DNA from: Lactiplantibacillus modestisalitolerans
GTDB lineage: Bacteria; Bacillota; Bacilli; Lactobacillales; Lactobacillaceae
Length of the DNA stretch: 64,000 bases
Assembly (NCBI RefSeq): GCF_005405425.1
Contig: NZ_BJEA01000014.1
Location: 33,042-97,041 of the forward strand
Direction of reading: 5' to 3'
The position numbers and the translations under genes are program-made. This document shows positions 48,490-57,205 of this stretch, piece by piece. The notes under the pieces were generated by a model. It was not told the DNA's origin and did no database searches. It saw only the letters and a list, made by a program, of their open reading frames with translations. Within the stretch, counting starts at the first letter, position 1. Each line of letters starts with the position of its first letter.

Positions 48490-49680
48490 GTGAAAAATGA
48501 ATCGAAATCATTAAATTCAAGTACCGTTTTATTAATGGCGGTTTCGGCGGCGATTGTCGTTGCCAACATTAACTATATTCAACCAATTGAGGCGGACATT
48601 GCCAGTCAATTCCACCTCGCCAACGCCGTCGTTGGCGCTGTCGCGATGATCACCCAATTAGGGTACGCGTTTGGCTTACTTTTAATTGTGCCGATGGGTG
48701 ACATTATGAACCGCCGGACACTCATTATGCGTCTACTGATTCTGGCGATTATTTCGGCGTTACTCGCGTTTTTGGCCCCCAATATCTGGGTCTATGCGGC
48801 GGCCAGTTTATTGATCGGGATTACTTCGGTGGCGCCGCAAGTCATCATTCCCTACGCCGGCTTTTTAGCACCAGACGGGCAACGCGGCCAGGTACTCGGT
48901 AACGTCTTAAGTGGGTTACTAGTCGGGGTCCTGCTTTCACGAACGGTCAGTGGGGTATTGGCCAGCGTCTTACCGTGGCAAGCGGTCTACCTGATTGCTG
49001 CCATTTTAATTGGCTTGTTGTGGCTCGTTCTGTGGAAAAAGTTACCACAGGACCCGGTCGCAGTGCGCAAGACGACTTACCGGGCGCTAATTAAAACCGT
49101 CCCCCAACTCGTAAAGCGGTACCCGGTATTACGGGCTTCCGCGGTTAACGGTTTTGTTATCTTTGGCGCGTCCAATATTTTTTGGGCGACCTTGGTCTTT
49201 TACTTAAAACATCAGTACGGCTGGGGGAGTCGGGAAGCCGGCTTGTTGGCACTACTTGGGGTGACCGGGGTGCTAGCGGCCCCGTTAATCGGCCGCCTAG
49301 CGGATCGTTTCCGGCCGCGAACCATTATTGGCTGGGGGCTGGTTTTATCGACGGTAGCCTACGGGGTGTTTGCCCTGTTTGGGACCCACTTAGCCGGCTT
49401 AATTATTGGAATCGTGATTTTGGACCTTGGGACTCAGTTTGGCCAGGTGGCAAACCAGACCCGGGTTCAGAGCATTGATCCGAAGGCCAGCAGCCGCTTT
49501 AATTCGGTCTTCATGTTCGGCTACTTCATGGGTGGTGCGATGGGCTCGTTTTTCGGCAACCTCCTGTGGGGCTTCGCCGGCTGGGCTGGCGTCTGCGGCT
49601 TAGGCGTCGTTCTGCTTGTAATCGGGTTCTACGCGCATTTTGTCCACTATCCACGCGTGGTCCGGGTTGCGAATAAATAA
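48490..49680 (+). CDS. MFS transporter (12-helix type)
   Basis: 396 residues from GTG 48490, set by AGGAAGG (48475-48481); an ATG at 48472 is in frame but overlaps this ribosome site. About 12 membrane helices. It begins STVLLMAVSAAIVVANINYIQPIEADIASQF and has motif A (PMGDIMNRRTLIMR) after helix 2. The subgroup includes sugar- and drug-efflux proteins in lactic bacteria; the substrate is not predictable. Terminator at 49695. Confidence 0.85.
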   Translation: MKNESKSLNSSTVLLMAVSAAIVVANINYIQPIEADIASQFHLANAVVGAVAMITQLGYAFGLLLIVPMGDIMNRRTLIMRLLILAIISALLAFLAPNIWVYAAASLLIGITSVAPQVIIPYAGFLAPDGQRGQVLGNVLSGLLVGVLLSRTVSGVLASVLPWQAVYLIAAILIGLLWLVLWKKLPQDPVAVRKTTYRALIKTVPQLVKRYPVLRASAVNGFVIFGASNIFWATLVFYLKHQYGWGSREAGLLALLGVTGVLAAPLIGRLADRFRPRTIIGWGLVLSTVAYGVFALFGTHLAGLIIGIVILDLGTQFGQVANQTRVQSIDPKASSRFNSVFMFGYFMGGAMGSFFGNLLWGFAGWAGVCGLGVVLLVIGFYAHFVHYPRVVRVANK

Positions 49681-49694
49681 AAAGGGTTTGAAAC

Positions 49695-49740
49695 GCAAAA
49701 TCCGCCCGCCAAGGGGTTACCTTGACGAGCGGATTTTTTT
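49695..49740 (+). terminator. Terminator of the MFS gene
   Basis: AAAATCCGCCCG-CCAAGG-CCTTG-CGAGCGGATTTTTTT. Confidence 0.85.
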
Positions 49741-49780
49741 AGATTGATTTGATGCGTGCTCCCCGAAATTGGGTTTGCGG

Positions 49781-50713
49781 TTAATGGAGACTTACCAGTG
49801 CAAAGACCAGTGGGATTGAAACCGCCGCTAAAATCGTTGACAGACTCATTAGCGTGACTGCCGGTCCGGGGTTGCCGTGAACTTTTAACGTGAAAAGAAC
49901 GACTAGTCCGGCGACTGGACAAGCCCCCATGAGGACCGTGGTAAATAGTGGAATGCCGCTGATTCCGAGTAATTCAAGCACGACAATCATCAGGTAGGGA
50001 AACAGTAAGTTGCGCAATAGGAGGACCCAACCTAGACGGCGGTCAAGCGTCGTCCGGTTCAACTTAACGTCCGCCAAACTATTTCCAATGACAATCATTG
50101 ACAGTGGCGTATTAATCGAGCTGACGTAACTGATGGCGCTGTTAGCCAATTTTGGTAGCTGAAACGACGTTACGAAAAGTAGCAAGCCTAAAATAATTGC
50201 AATAATATTGGGATTTAAAATAATTTGTTTCAAATTATCCCGGCGGTTCCCTTGCCGACCGGTAAAGAGGCTGATTCCGTGTGTCCAGCTAAAAATGTTA
50301 AAAGCGGCTAGTGACGCAACTGCAAAGAAGACGCCGGTTGAGCCGAACAGGGCGCTGGTCAATGGAATTCCCATGAAACCGGCGTTGGAGTAAACCGACC
50401 CGTAACGCATAATTCGACGGAGGTTGGCATCGGCGACCCGTTTGAAGACGAGTTGCGTGATGATGATCATCAGCACGTAGCTAATGACGATTCCGAGGAT
50501 GACCCGGCCCAGCATTTGTAGACGGTCCGCGGAAAAGCTTTGCTCAAACGCCTTGATAATCAGGCAAGGTGAAACAATGTATAGCAGAATGTTGGTCAAG
50601 TCGGTCGACGTTTGACCGTGCATGAAGCCGAGCTTGTTTGTTAGCAGGCCGACGAGCATGAGGATAAACATCAGTACGATTTGGCTGGTTAATTGTGTAA
50701 GATCCATTCGCAT
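49781..50713 (-). CDS. AEC-family transporter (auxin efflux carrier-like)
   Basis: 310 residues with about ten membrane helices in two halves: VLMFILMLVGLLTNKLGFMHGQ (first) and PLSMIVIGNSLADVKLN (middle). AEC proteins in lactobacilli are malate/citrate or other carboxylate permeases or unknown exporters. ATG 50713 or 50707 start the gene; no clear ribosome site separates them. Alone on the minus strand; the neighbouring MFS terminator separates it. Confidence 0.82.
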   Translation of the reverse strand: MRMDLTQLTSQIVLMFILMLVGLLTNKLGFMHGQTSTDLTNILLYIVSPCLIIKAFEQSFSADRLQMLGRVILGIVISYVLMIIITQLVFKRVADANLRRIMRYGSVYSNAGFMGIPLTSALFGSTGVFFAVASLAAFNIFSWTHGISLFTGRQGNRRDNLKQIILNPNIIAIILGLLLFVTSFQLPKLANSAISYVSSINTPLSMIVIGNSLADVKLNRTTLDRRLGWVLLLRNLLFPYLMIVVLELLGISGIPLFTTVLMGACPVAGLVVLFTLKVHGNPGPAVTLMSLSTILAAVSIPLVFALVSLH

Positions 50714-50857
50714 TACCGTCCATTTTACTTAGAGTTAACTTTTATTATTAAGGCAAGATGAGAGGCGTGTCAACCATCGGCTCAGAGAAACCATGCTTTA
50801 AGCGGCACTGATTGTTTAAATAATTGAGATTTAGTTACAAAGAATTCAAGGATAATG

Positions 50858-50905
50858 AAAGCGCCACCTGGTAGAACCATTTAGTTCAGCCGGGTGGCGC
50901 TTTTG
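50858..50905 (+). terminator. Hairpin in the 50.7-51.6 kb gap
   Basis: AAAGCGCCACCTGG with CCGGGTGGCGCTTTT. No gene is seen just upstream on the plus strand, so it may end a small or lost transcript. Confidence 0.6.
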
Positions 50906-51461
50906 GGTGATTGATGCGAAACTAGTTGTTATCGAAGATAGGACCAGTTACTTGATGTACATATGCATTGTGCTAGCTAATTAACCAAAACCTTGAAAAC
51001 ATATAAATAGCCTGACAAAGCTACATTTCAAGCATCAGCAAGCAAAAGAGTGTGTCCTATGTTAGGCCAGTTTTAGGATAACCTTCAGATTCATAATCAG
51101 TTATCATCGCGTGGTTTAAAATTTTAGGATCCTTGTATAGAAAATACGTGCCGCTCAAAATTCAAAATCGTCGTAATGCTGGACAGGCCAAGCTGTCTGC
51201 CCCCCTTATTGTTAGCGTTACTTTGCTGGCAGGAAGATTTGAAAATGACTGTCTAAACTAGACTTTGTTATTTCCTCAAACGAAATATTTTTTAATTCGG
51301 GGCCTTACAAGCAAGATCACAGTTTAACCGTGATTGTCGGCAGGCGACACTGGAATTTCAGTGCATGATTACATATAACATATTATTTGTATTCTATCTA
51401 TTTCTATTGTTCGTAAATCCGCATATAATGTGACCTAAGTAAGAGTATAGGCGATATGGCA
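50906..51461. other. AT-rich gap before the XRE gene, no gene found
   Basis: No ORF with a ribosome site and no repeat seen. The base composition changes to AT-rich near 50.9 kb. A good -10 box TATAAT is at 51424-51429. A short hydrophobic frame at 51365 is probably not real. Confidence 0.5.
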
Positions 51462-51549
51462 GGTATCAACTGCTGAAACGGCAAGCACAGAAGCTGTGTA
51501 AAGAAATCCGGATACTCGACATTTCTATATTTAGTTATGTGCTGATACC
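51424..51549 (+). promoter_or_regulatory. Leader with closing stem before the XRE gene
   Basis: TATAAT (51424-51429), then GGTATCA (51462-51468) that can pair with TGATACC (51543-51549), enclosing CACAG/CTGTG. No known riboswitch class recognised. Confidence 0.4.
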
Positions 51550-51611
51550 AGAGAACACAAAAAGTTATTGGTGAATGTATGAGAGTGAAAAAAGTAAACA
51601 GGAGGGCAATC

Positions 51612-52232
51612 GTGGAGTTTAGCGAAAAGTTGCAACGACTTAGAACTGGGAAAGGTTTAACACAGGAACAACTTGCAAAGCAATTATATGTATCAAGAAC
51701 AGCAATTTCAAAATGGGAAAGTGGAAAAGGTTACCCCAACATTGACTCACTCAAAAGTATCTCTGCTTTTTTTTCTGTAACCATAGATGAACTGCTATCA
51801 AGTGAAGAATTAATTGACCTTGCAGAAACCGAGAACGCCTCAAATATTAAAAGAATTTATAATATTATCAGTGGAATGATGGACGTATTGACGGTGGGAC
51901 TTATTGTATTACCAATTTACGGAGAACTTCAAGGTAACAATGTCTATCATGTAAATCTTCTATCGATTACTCACTTATCAAGGATAGATATTGGAATATA
52001 TTGGGTTATTTATTTACTTATAATCGGGCTTGGGATTGCTAAACTTGCTTTTGTTTTATTTGATAAAGAACGTTTGTGTAGCATTACCTCAAAAGCTTCT
52101 ATCGTAACAAGCGCTATAGCAATCTGTTTATTTTCTGCGGCACGAGAACCATATGCGACTATTTTGCTGTTTTTATTTTTTGTGGTAAAGATATATCTAT
52201 TGTTAAAACAAATTGGGACCAAACAAAAATAG
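51612..52232 (+). CDS. XRE-family HTH regulator with membrane domain
   Basis: 206 residues from GTG 51612, set by GGAGG (51601-51605) at 6-nt spacing; the frame also opens at 51579. HTH_XRE at the N-terminus (LRTGKGLTQEQLAKQLYVSRTAISKWESGKGYPNIDSLKSIS, about 9-50), then a hydrophobic C-terminal part with about four to five helices (residues 75-200). A membrane-tethered one-component regulator. Codon use and composition are clearly AT-rich compared with the flanking genes. The PAP2 gene lies 155 bp downstream behind a terminator. Confidence 0.85.
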   Translation: MEFSEKLQRLRTGKGLTQEQLAKQLYVSRTAISKWESGKGYPNIDSLKSISAFFSVTIDELLSSEELIDLAETENASNIKRIYNIISGMMDVLTVGLIVLPIYGELQGNNVYHVNLLSITHLSRIDIGIYWVIYLLIIGLGIAKLAFVLFDKERLCSITSKASIVTSAIAICLFSAAREPYATILLFLFFVVKIYLLLKQIGTKQK

Positions 52233-52248
52233 TCATAAATCCCTTAGG

Positions 52249-52284
52249 AATAGGCTCTGACACGATAAGTGTCAGAGCTTTTTT
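52249..52284 (+). terminator. Terminator of the XRE gene
   Basis: AGGCTCTGACAC-gataa-GTGTCAGAGCTTTTTT. Confidence 0.9.
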
Positions 52285-52386
52285 CTATTGTGACGATAGT
52301 TTTCTTGTACCTCGAACTACGCAAATAGATAATCAAATTAACCCTGCAGGCGATTTATTGCAGCAAGAAGAAAGGAATGTAATACT

Positions 52387-53061
52387 ATGCAAAAGAAATC
52401 AAAGAAAACAAAGAAATATGTCATCATAACAGAAATTTTGTTCCTAATTTTTATATTTTTTACTGTTATGGTTAAGACCATTGACGTACAGCCTATCGGA
52501 CCAGAACAGTCTAAAATCGGACTTGCTACTCTTAATCAGTTTATATTTAATTCTTTTGGAGTGAACCTTCTTTGGTATGACATTACTGATTGGTTAAGTA
52601 TTGTTGCCATGGTAATTGCTTTAGGATTTGCAATCTTGGGATTGATCCAACTTATCCAACGTAAGAGCATTTGGAAAATTGATCCACGCATTCTATTGCT
52701 TGGCGTATTTTATTTTATAGTTGTTGTATTTTATATTTTCTTTGAGTTTGTAATCATCAATTATAGACCGATAATTCTTTCTCAAAGTTTAGAAGCATCT
52801 TTTCCGTCTTCTCATACAATGATTGTAATTTGTATTATGGTTACGGCCATGTCGCAGTTTCATTATTATTTACAAGATAAAAAAGTTTGTCTGTTGATAG
52901 CAGAAATAGTTTCTGTTTTGATTATTGTAGTAACGGTAGTAGGAAGACTTATATCAGGGGTCCATTGGTTTACCGACATTGTGGCAGGTGCTTTACTTTC
53001 ATCGGCGTTGGTTGCGCTCTATTATGCTGCCCTGAAATATATAGAAGAAAAGAAAGTGTAA
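52387..53061 (+). CDS. PAP2-superfamily membrane phosphatase
   Basis: 224 residues with about six membrane helices. Conserved motifs: YRP (from KX6RP, with the Lys missing), PSSHT (like PSGH) and GRLISGVHWFTDI (SRX5HX3D with Gly before Arg). Members remove phosphate from lipid phosphates, including undecaprenyl pyrophosphate, and can give bacitracin tolerance. AGAAAGGA (52368-52375) precedes ATG 52387. AT-rich like the XRE gene before it. The Lys-to-Asn/Tyr change in motif 1 makes activity less certain. Confidence 0.82.
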   Translation: MQKKSKKTKKYVIITEILFLIFIFFTVMVKTIDVQPIGPEQSKIGLATLNQFIFNSFGVNLLWYDITDWLSIVAMVIALGFAILGLIQLIQRKSIWKIDPRILLLGVFYFIVVVFYIFFEFVIINYRPIILSQSLEASFPSSHTMIVICIMVTAMSQFHYYLQDKKVCLLIAEIVSVLIIVVTVVGRLISGVHWFTDIVAGALLSSALVALYYAALKYIEEKKV

Positions 53062-53312
53062 AATAGACAATTCCGCAGTACTATTGATTTAAGATGCATT
53101 AATCAGCATTGCGCTGATGTTCTTTTAATTTGGAAATCCATTTATTGTACATGGCAGTTACGCATTGTGCTAGGGGCCGGCTGAAAACGATTTAAGCCAG
53201 ATACGAATGGCAAGATTATTTATGGCCACCTAGGCATGATGTGCGAGCGTTAAAGTGAGTTAATTAATTGATAAGGAATGTTGCTTGAACACTCTCTTAT
53301 GTGTTGCATCAT
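53062..53312. other. Gap after the PAP2 gene
   Basis: A weak hairpin (ATCAGC-attgc-GCTGAT, about 53109-53126) followed by TTCTTTT is the likely terminator of the PAP2 gene. Nothing else recognised up to the family 2 repeat. Confidence 0.4.
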
Positions 53313-53441
53313 GTTAATAGCCGAAACGGGCGCTAAAAGTCAGTTGGCTCCGCTTAACCCCGTCAGTCAAACAATCCAAACCTGGGATTATTCGCCTTGT
53401 GCCGTTAATGCTCACCAGCTAATCGACTTTTGACACACGCT
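53313..53441 (+). repeat. Family 2 repeat, copy 2
   Basis: Close to 8341-8469: GTTAATAGCCGAAACGGGCG at the start, CCAGCTAATCGACTTTTGAC at the end. It marks the right edge of the AT-rich island. Confidence 0.85.
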
Positions 53442-53525
53442 CAAATTTCAAGGATATTGGTCCCGACGCGTTAATGAAAAGGACCGTTTAATTTATTACG
53501 GTGGGGAATTAGCATTTGGTTGCGT

Positions 53526-54200
53526 TTAAGCGTGTTTTGTTCGTGAGACGTCTACATGGTGCTTCAAACTTGGGAAAACGTGCTGATCCGACCACACCAT
53601 GAGTGCGCCTTGTGCGACCAGGGCGAAGACCGTTCCAAACCCGATGGCCTTTAACTGGCCAGTCGCGATGAACGCCAAAATCGTAATCGTGATGGGTGGC
53701 AAGTAGCTCGTCCACTGACCCAGAATTGCCGAACCGTGCAGGAAGCGGAACCGCAAAATGTAGGAGAGGTCGTCGTTAGGGTGCTGAATCAAGTTGCAAC
53801 GCTGATAAATGGAAACGGCGGCCGCCACGCCGAGCAATCCAATAATGTTCAGGATGAGCCGCGGGAGCAACGTTAACTGGGGAATCCCCAGCCAGCTCCA
53901 AAAGTAACCGATAAATTCAACGAGGTAACTGAACGGAACGGTATACAGGAGGTTCGAAATAAACCGGCGGCGGTCAAAGTGACCAAGCATTAGTTGGTTG
54001 AGCACCGTCACCACGATCCCGTACATGAAAAGCGTCGTTCCCAGTGGCACGTTGATCCAGTTGGAGAGGTTAACGCTCGAGCCGGTCCAAACCGCACTAC
54101 CTAGATTGGTGGCAATCGTGAGGGCGTTACAAGCTGAATTAAGAAAAATGGAAAAAATTAAGAACCAGAAGCGCTGGCGAAAATCGACGATGGTAAGCAA
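53526..54200 (-). CDS. YczE/DUF6198-type membrane protein
   Basis: 224 residues with about five membrane helices. The N-terminus (LIFSIFLNSACNALTIATNLGSAVWTGSSVNLSNWINV) fits the YczE/YyaS group of integral membrane proteins, related to the YitT-like fold. No biochemical function is known. Stop at 53526; the start TTG/ATG 54200 has a GAAAGGT ribosome site. Divergent from the antiporter gene; no operon. Confidence 0.78.
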   Translation of the reverse strand: MLTIVDFRQRFWFLIFSIFLNSACNALTIATNLGSAVWTGSSVNLSNWINVPLGTTLFMYGIVVTVLNQLMLGHFDRRRFISNLLYTVPFSYLVEFIGYFWSWLGIPQLTLLPRLILNIIGLLGVAAAVSIYQRCNLIQHPNDDLSYILRFRFLHGSAILGQWTSYLPPITITILAFIATGQLKAIGFGTVFALVAQGALMVWSDQHVFPSLKHHVDVSRTKHA

Positions 54201-54285
54201 AGGACAACGACCTTTCTGAAAGTGTTAATACTCTATTATACCTAATTTATGAGTGACCAGCTCGCGGCAGTTTTGAAAAATATGC

Positions 54286-54291
54286 TATACT
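54286..54291 (+). promoter_or_regulatory. Extended -10 box before the antiporter leader
   Basis: TGC-TATACT. Transcription would begin near 54298, 20 nt before the hairpin. Confidence 0.6.
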
Positions 54292-54317
54292 TATGCCACA
54301 GTATAATTTCGGTTGAA

Positions 54318-54380
54318 GGGCGCTTCAAGAATTCGGGTCACTTTTGGGTTGGGTGGTCAGGACTTGTGGCGCCCTTTTTT
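54318..54380 (+). terminator. Leader terminator-like hairpin before the antiporter
   Basis: GGGCGC-(T)TCAAG pairs with CTTG-(TG)-GCGCCC, loop about 40 nt, then six T, then AGGAGG (54381-54386) and ATG 54399. The hairpin lies wholly in the leader, so it should attenuate the gene unless disrupted. Confidence 0.65.
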
Positions 54381-54398
54381 AGGAGGAAATCAAAATAA

Positions 54399-55571
54399 AT
54401 GGGTTATATCGGTAGTTTAAGTCTAATTTTAATCGTGACGGCCTTGGCCGGACACCTGAGTGTGCGGATGGGCCTGCCGGCGGTAATTGGACAGTTGTTA
54501 AGCGGCATTATCATCGGACCGGCCGTGTTGGGCTGGGTGTCCGCAACTAGTTTTATCAAGGATTTTGCGGAACTCGGCGTGATTATTTTAATGTTTATGG
54601 CGGGACTTGAAAGTGATTTACAATTATTAAAAAAATACTGGCGACCAAGCTTATTGGTAGCGGTTCTGGGCGTGATTTTACCGGTCGCTGTAGTGGATTT
54701 TTGTAGTCAGTTATTTGGTTTAAACGCAACCGAGAGTTTATTCCTGGGCGTGACCTTTGCGGCAACGTCCGTTTCAATTTCGGTAGCCGTCTTAAAGGAA
54801 CTCAACGCCTTAGAAGGTAAGGAGGGGACGACAATTCTGGGGGCGGCGGTCGTGGACGACGTGCTAGCCGTTTTAATCCTAAGTTTGATGATCAGCTTAT
54901 TTGGGAGTGAGGTCAGCAGCGGGAGTAGCCAAACCTCGACTAATTTAGGCATCTCGTTACTTATTCAGTTAGTCTTCTTCTTGGCACTGTACGTCGTGGT
55001 GAAGTGGATCGTGCCACGCCTAATGTCGATTGGGAACGCCCTGCTGGTCCCAACTTCCGTCACGTTGATGTCGTTAGTCATTTGTTTTGGCTTATCCTAC
55101 TTAGCAGACGCGATTGGGCTGAGTGCGGTTATCGGGGCCTTCTTTGCCGGAATCGCCGTTGGTCAGACTGACTACCATACGGTTATCGATAAGCATATTC
55201 AACCAATTGGGAACGCGGTCTTTATTCCGGTCTTCTTCGTCAGTATCGGGCTTAACATGTCCTTTGATGGGTTCCTTAGTGACTTTTGGTTCATCGTCGT
55301 CATCACGATTGCGGCCATCGCGACCAAGCTCGCTGGCGCTGGCGTTGGTGCCAAGATGGCCGGTTTCAGTTGGCTGAGCGGCTACGAAATTGGCGCCGGG
55401 ATGGTCTCACGTGGGGAAATGGCCCTGATTATTGCCCAAATTGGGTATCAAGGTAAGTTGTTGTCCGAAGAACGTTACTCTGCCGTGATTACGGCAATTA
55501 TTTTAACGACGCTGATTGCACCAATCCTGTTACGCCACGCGGTTAAACGCCAAAACGCGTTAACGGAATAG
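54399..55571 (+). CDS. CPA2-family sodium/proton antiporter (NapA/KefB-like)
   Basis: 390 residues, about 12 membrane helices. It starts GYIGSLSLILIVTALAGHLSVRMGLPAVIGQLLSGIIIGPAVLG and has the transport-site AAVVDDVLAVLILSL (adjacent Asp residues in helix 5/6), typical of CPA2 exchangers. Exchanges sodium or potassium for protons, so it acts in pH and salt balance. AGGAGG precedes the ATG by 12 nt, and a leader hairpin with a T-tract lies before it. Terminator at 55581. Confidence 0.9.
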   Translation: MGYIGSLSLILIVTALAGHLSVRMGLPAVIGQLLSGIIIGPAVLGWVSATSFIKDFAELGVIILMFMAGLESDLQLLKKYWRPSLLVAVLGVILPVAVVDFCSQLFGLNATESLFLGVTFAATSVSISVAVLKELNALEGKEGTTILGAAVVDDVLAVLILSLMISLFGSEVSSGSSQTSTNLGISLLIQLVFFLALYVVVKWIVPRLMSIGNALLVPTSVTLMSLVICFGLSYLADAIGLSAVIGAFFAGIAVGQTDYHTVIDKHIQPIGNAVFIPVFFVSIGLNMSFDGFLSDFWFIVVITIAAIATKLAGAGVGAKMAGFSWLSGYEIGAGMVSRGEMALIIAQIGYQGKLLSEERYSAVITAIILTTLIAPILLRHAVKRQNALTE

Positions 55572-55580
55572 ACAATCTTT

Positions 55581-55625
55581 AAGTGGCTTCATTGCGATTG
55601 TGCATCGCGGTGGGGCCGCTTTTTG
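55581..55625 (+). terminator. Terminator of the antiporter gene
   Basis: AAGTGGCTTCA-TTGCGAT-tgtgc-ATCGCGG-TGGGGCCGCTTTTT. Confidence 0.75.
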
Positions 55626-55664
55626 CGACGGATGGCTGAGATTTAAGTATATTTCGAGGAATAC

Positions 55665-55682
55665 AGAACGCAATTGCGTTCT
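55665..55682. promoter_or_regulatory. Palindromic operator of the RelBE-type pair
   Basis: AGAACGCAATTGCGTTCT is a perfect 18-bp palindrome, 9 bp before the -10 box TATAAT (55691-55696). Antitoxin dimers of ribbon-helix-helix type typically bind such sites. Confidence 0.75.
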
Positions 55683-55726
55683 AAATGTAGTATAATCTAA
55701 CTAAACAATTTAGGGAGGTTCTAACA

Positions 55727-55954
55727 ATGGCAACAGCTACTAAATCAACGACAATCCGTTTCGATGAAGACGTTCTTAACTTGATTCATAAGCAGGCAGA
55801 CTTAGATGGACAAACTGTAACTGATTATATGCGTACCGCTGTGTTAGAAAAGTTGGAGGACAGTCTTGATTACAAAGATGCCATCAGGAATATCCGTGAA
55901 GCGCATGGGAAAACTGTTTCTCGCGAGGATGTTAAAAAGCAATTAGGGCTCTAA
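55727..55954 (+). CDS. RelB/RHH-type antitoxin
   Basis: 75 residues. N-terminal ribbon-helix-helix (KSTTIRFDEDVLNLIHKQADLDGQTVTDYMRTAVLEKLED) that binds DNA, then a short C-terminal part wrapping the toxin. GGGAGG (55712-55717) precedes ATG 55727. The toxin starts 2 bp after the stop. Autoregulation through the palindrome at 55665 is likely. Confidence 0.88.
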   Translation: MATATKSTTIRFDEDVLNLIHKQADLDGQTVTDYMRTAVLEKLEDSLDYKDAIRNIREAHGKTVSREDVKKQLGL

Positions 55955-55956
55955 AG

Positions 55957-56232
55957 ATGAAATATACTTGGTCTTTTAATCAAAAAACATTCAAGGATTT
56001 TCAAAAGAATCTCGATAAAGCGGTTCAGATTCGGATTTTTAAGTGGCTTGATAAGCACATTGAAGGTGCTGATGATCCACGTATTTGGGGTAAAGCGCTT
56101 GAAGGTGAATATGGTACCCTTTGGCGTTATCGAGTGGGTAGTTATCGAATAATTGCTGATATCCAGGATGGTATTTTTACGGTTGAGGTAGTTAAAGTGG
56201 GTAAACGAAATGATGTCTACAAGCGAAAATAA
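55957..56232 (+). CDS. RelE/ParE-family toxin
   Basis: 91 residues of the RelE fold: YTWSFNQKTFKDFQKNLDKAVQIRIFKWLDKHIEG and GEYGTLWRYRVGSYRIIADIQDGIFTVEVVKVGKRNDVYKRK, with the basic Arg residues that bind mRNA on the ribosome in RelE-type toxins. These cut mRNA at the ribosomal A site. Translated with the antitoxin (2-bp gap). Terminator at 56247. Confidence 0.88.
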   Translation: MKYTWSFNQKTFKDFQKNLDKAVQIRIFKWLDKHIEGADDPRIWGKALEGEYGTLWRYRVGSYRIIADIQDGIFTVEVVKVGKRNDVYKRK

Positions 56233-56246
56233 CTAATCTTTATATA

Positions 56247-56292
56247 AACGGCTTCATCGCGATTAATTTTTGTGGTGAAGCCGTTTTTTTTT
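56247..56292 (+). terminator. Terminator of the toxin-antitoxin operon
   Basis: AACGGCTTCA pairs with GTGAAGCCGTT, then TTTTTTTT. The family 1 remnant H starts directly after it. Confidence 0.85.
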
Positions 56293-56294
56293 GA

Positions 56295-56400
56295 AGTTCT
56301 ATGATATGTGGTATTGACTTGCTAAAGAGGTCAGTTACAAAGCTTCGTATTAAGGCAGACTAGCCAGAAAAGTTGCGCTAGTCATATGAGGTAGTTCATA
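56295..56400 (+). repeat. Family 1 repeat remnant H (left end)
   Basis: AGTTCTATGATATGTGGTATTGAC (split: end repeat with GTTCTATG), then diverged sequence ending in GACTAGCC; no core follows. Boundaries are approximate. Confidence 0.55.
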
Positions 56401-56450
56401 AAAGCCCCCGCAAGTTAACGGCTAGATCCGGTCAACTTACGGGGGACAAG
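56401..56450 (-). terminator. Terminator of the DHFR-like gene
   Basis: CCCCCG-AAGTT-AC and GT-AACTT-CGGGGG pair; on the minus strand followed by TTTTAT. Confidence 0.65.
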
Positions 56451-56477
56451 TTTATCTTTATTTGAGTCGCGTTATTA

Positions 56478-57017
56478 TTAGTCGGCCACTTGCTTTTGAT
56501 AATGCAGCTCCGCGAGCTGATCGTAGTGCGTCACGTTAACTAGCTGGTAGCGTTGCGACTGCTCACTAGTGGTAAACAGCCGGATACCGGATCCTAAAAT
56601 GACCGGCGCGATTTGAATGAACAAGTCGTCCACCAGGTTGGCGGTTATTAGGGGCATTAACACCCCGGAACCCCCAACAATCCAAATTGACTGGCCCGCC
56701 TCGCGTCGCAAGTGATCGACGAGTTCTGCGACCGGGGTGTTCGTGAATTGGGTAGTTGCGTTGCCAGCGTGCGGCGCCGTGGTCATAACGATGGTGCGCG
56801 TTTCCGGCCGGTACGGGTTGATCAACTGGTCGGTCGTTTCCGCCATCGTGTATTCATAAGTGTGGCGGCCCATGATGGCCGTATCGACTTGTTGTAAGAA
56901 CTGTTCGGTCGGAGCCTCATCGCCACCGGCCGTTTGAAACAGCCAGTCTAGGCGCTGGTCGGTTGTGGCGAGGTAACCGTCGAGTGAAATGGCGCCGTAA
57001 AATTGTACTTTCCGCAT
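56478..57017 (-). CDS. DHFR/RibD C-terminal domain family reductase
   Basis: 179 residues with the family start YGAISLDGYLA (NADPH-binding strand) and IMGRHTYEY. SIWIVGGSGVLMPLITANLVDDLFIQIAPVILGSGIRLF is the conserved end. Resembles YwjB/YyaP-type proteins, reductases similar to RibD's C-terminal domain, with unknown substrate. Note it is not the RibD of this window (60026). ATG 57017 on the minus strand follows a GTGGAAC region. Confidence 0.8.
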   Translation of the reverse strand: MRKVQFYGAISLDGYLATTDQRLDWLFQTAGGDEAPTEQFLQQVDTAIMGRHTYEYTMAETTDQLINPYRPETRTIVMTTAPHAGNATTQFTNTPVAELVDHLRREAGQSIWIVGGSGVLMPLITANLVDDLFIQIAPVILGSGIRLFTTSEQSQRYQLVNVTHYDQLAELHYQKQVAD

Positions 57018-57134
57018 GTTTGTTCCACCTGTTTTCGATTTAGTAGCGTTATTGTAGCACGTTTGCTGATCGAATTAAGTGGGGAGGGTCTCATCGTAAG
57101 GTTAACTTAACAGTAATTAAGTGACCAATTATTA

Positions 57135-57163
57135 TTTTCAAGGCTAAGTATCTCCGGTATAAT
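57135..57163 (+). promoter_or_regulatory. Promoter of the preQ1-riboswitch operon
   Basis: TTTTCA (57135-57140), 17 bp, TATAAT (57158-57163). Confidence 0.6.
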
Positions 57164-57205
57164 TGGTTTAGCATTTATATATTCGGTGGGTTTGCTACCC
57201 GCCGG

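Noticed and set aside
51365..51433. 22-residue hydrophobic peptide, pheromone-like
   Set aside because: Weak ribosome site, and it contains the likely -10 box of the XRE gene; probably by chance in AT-rich DNA.
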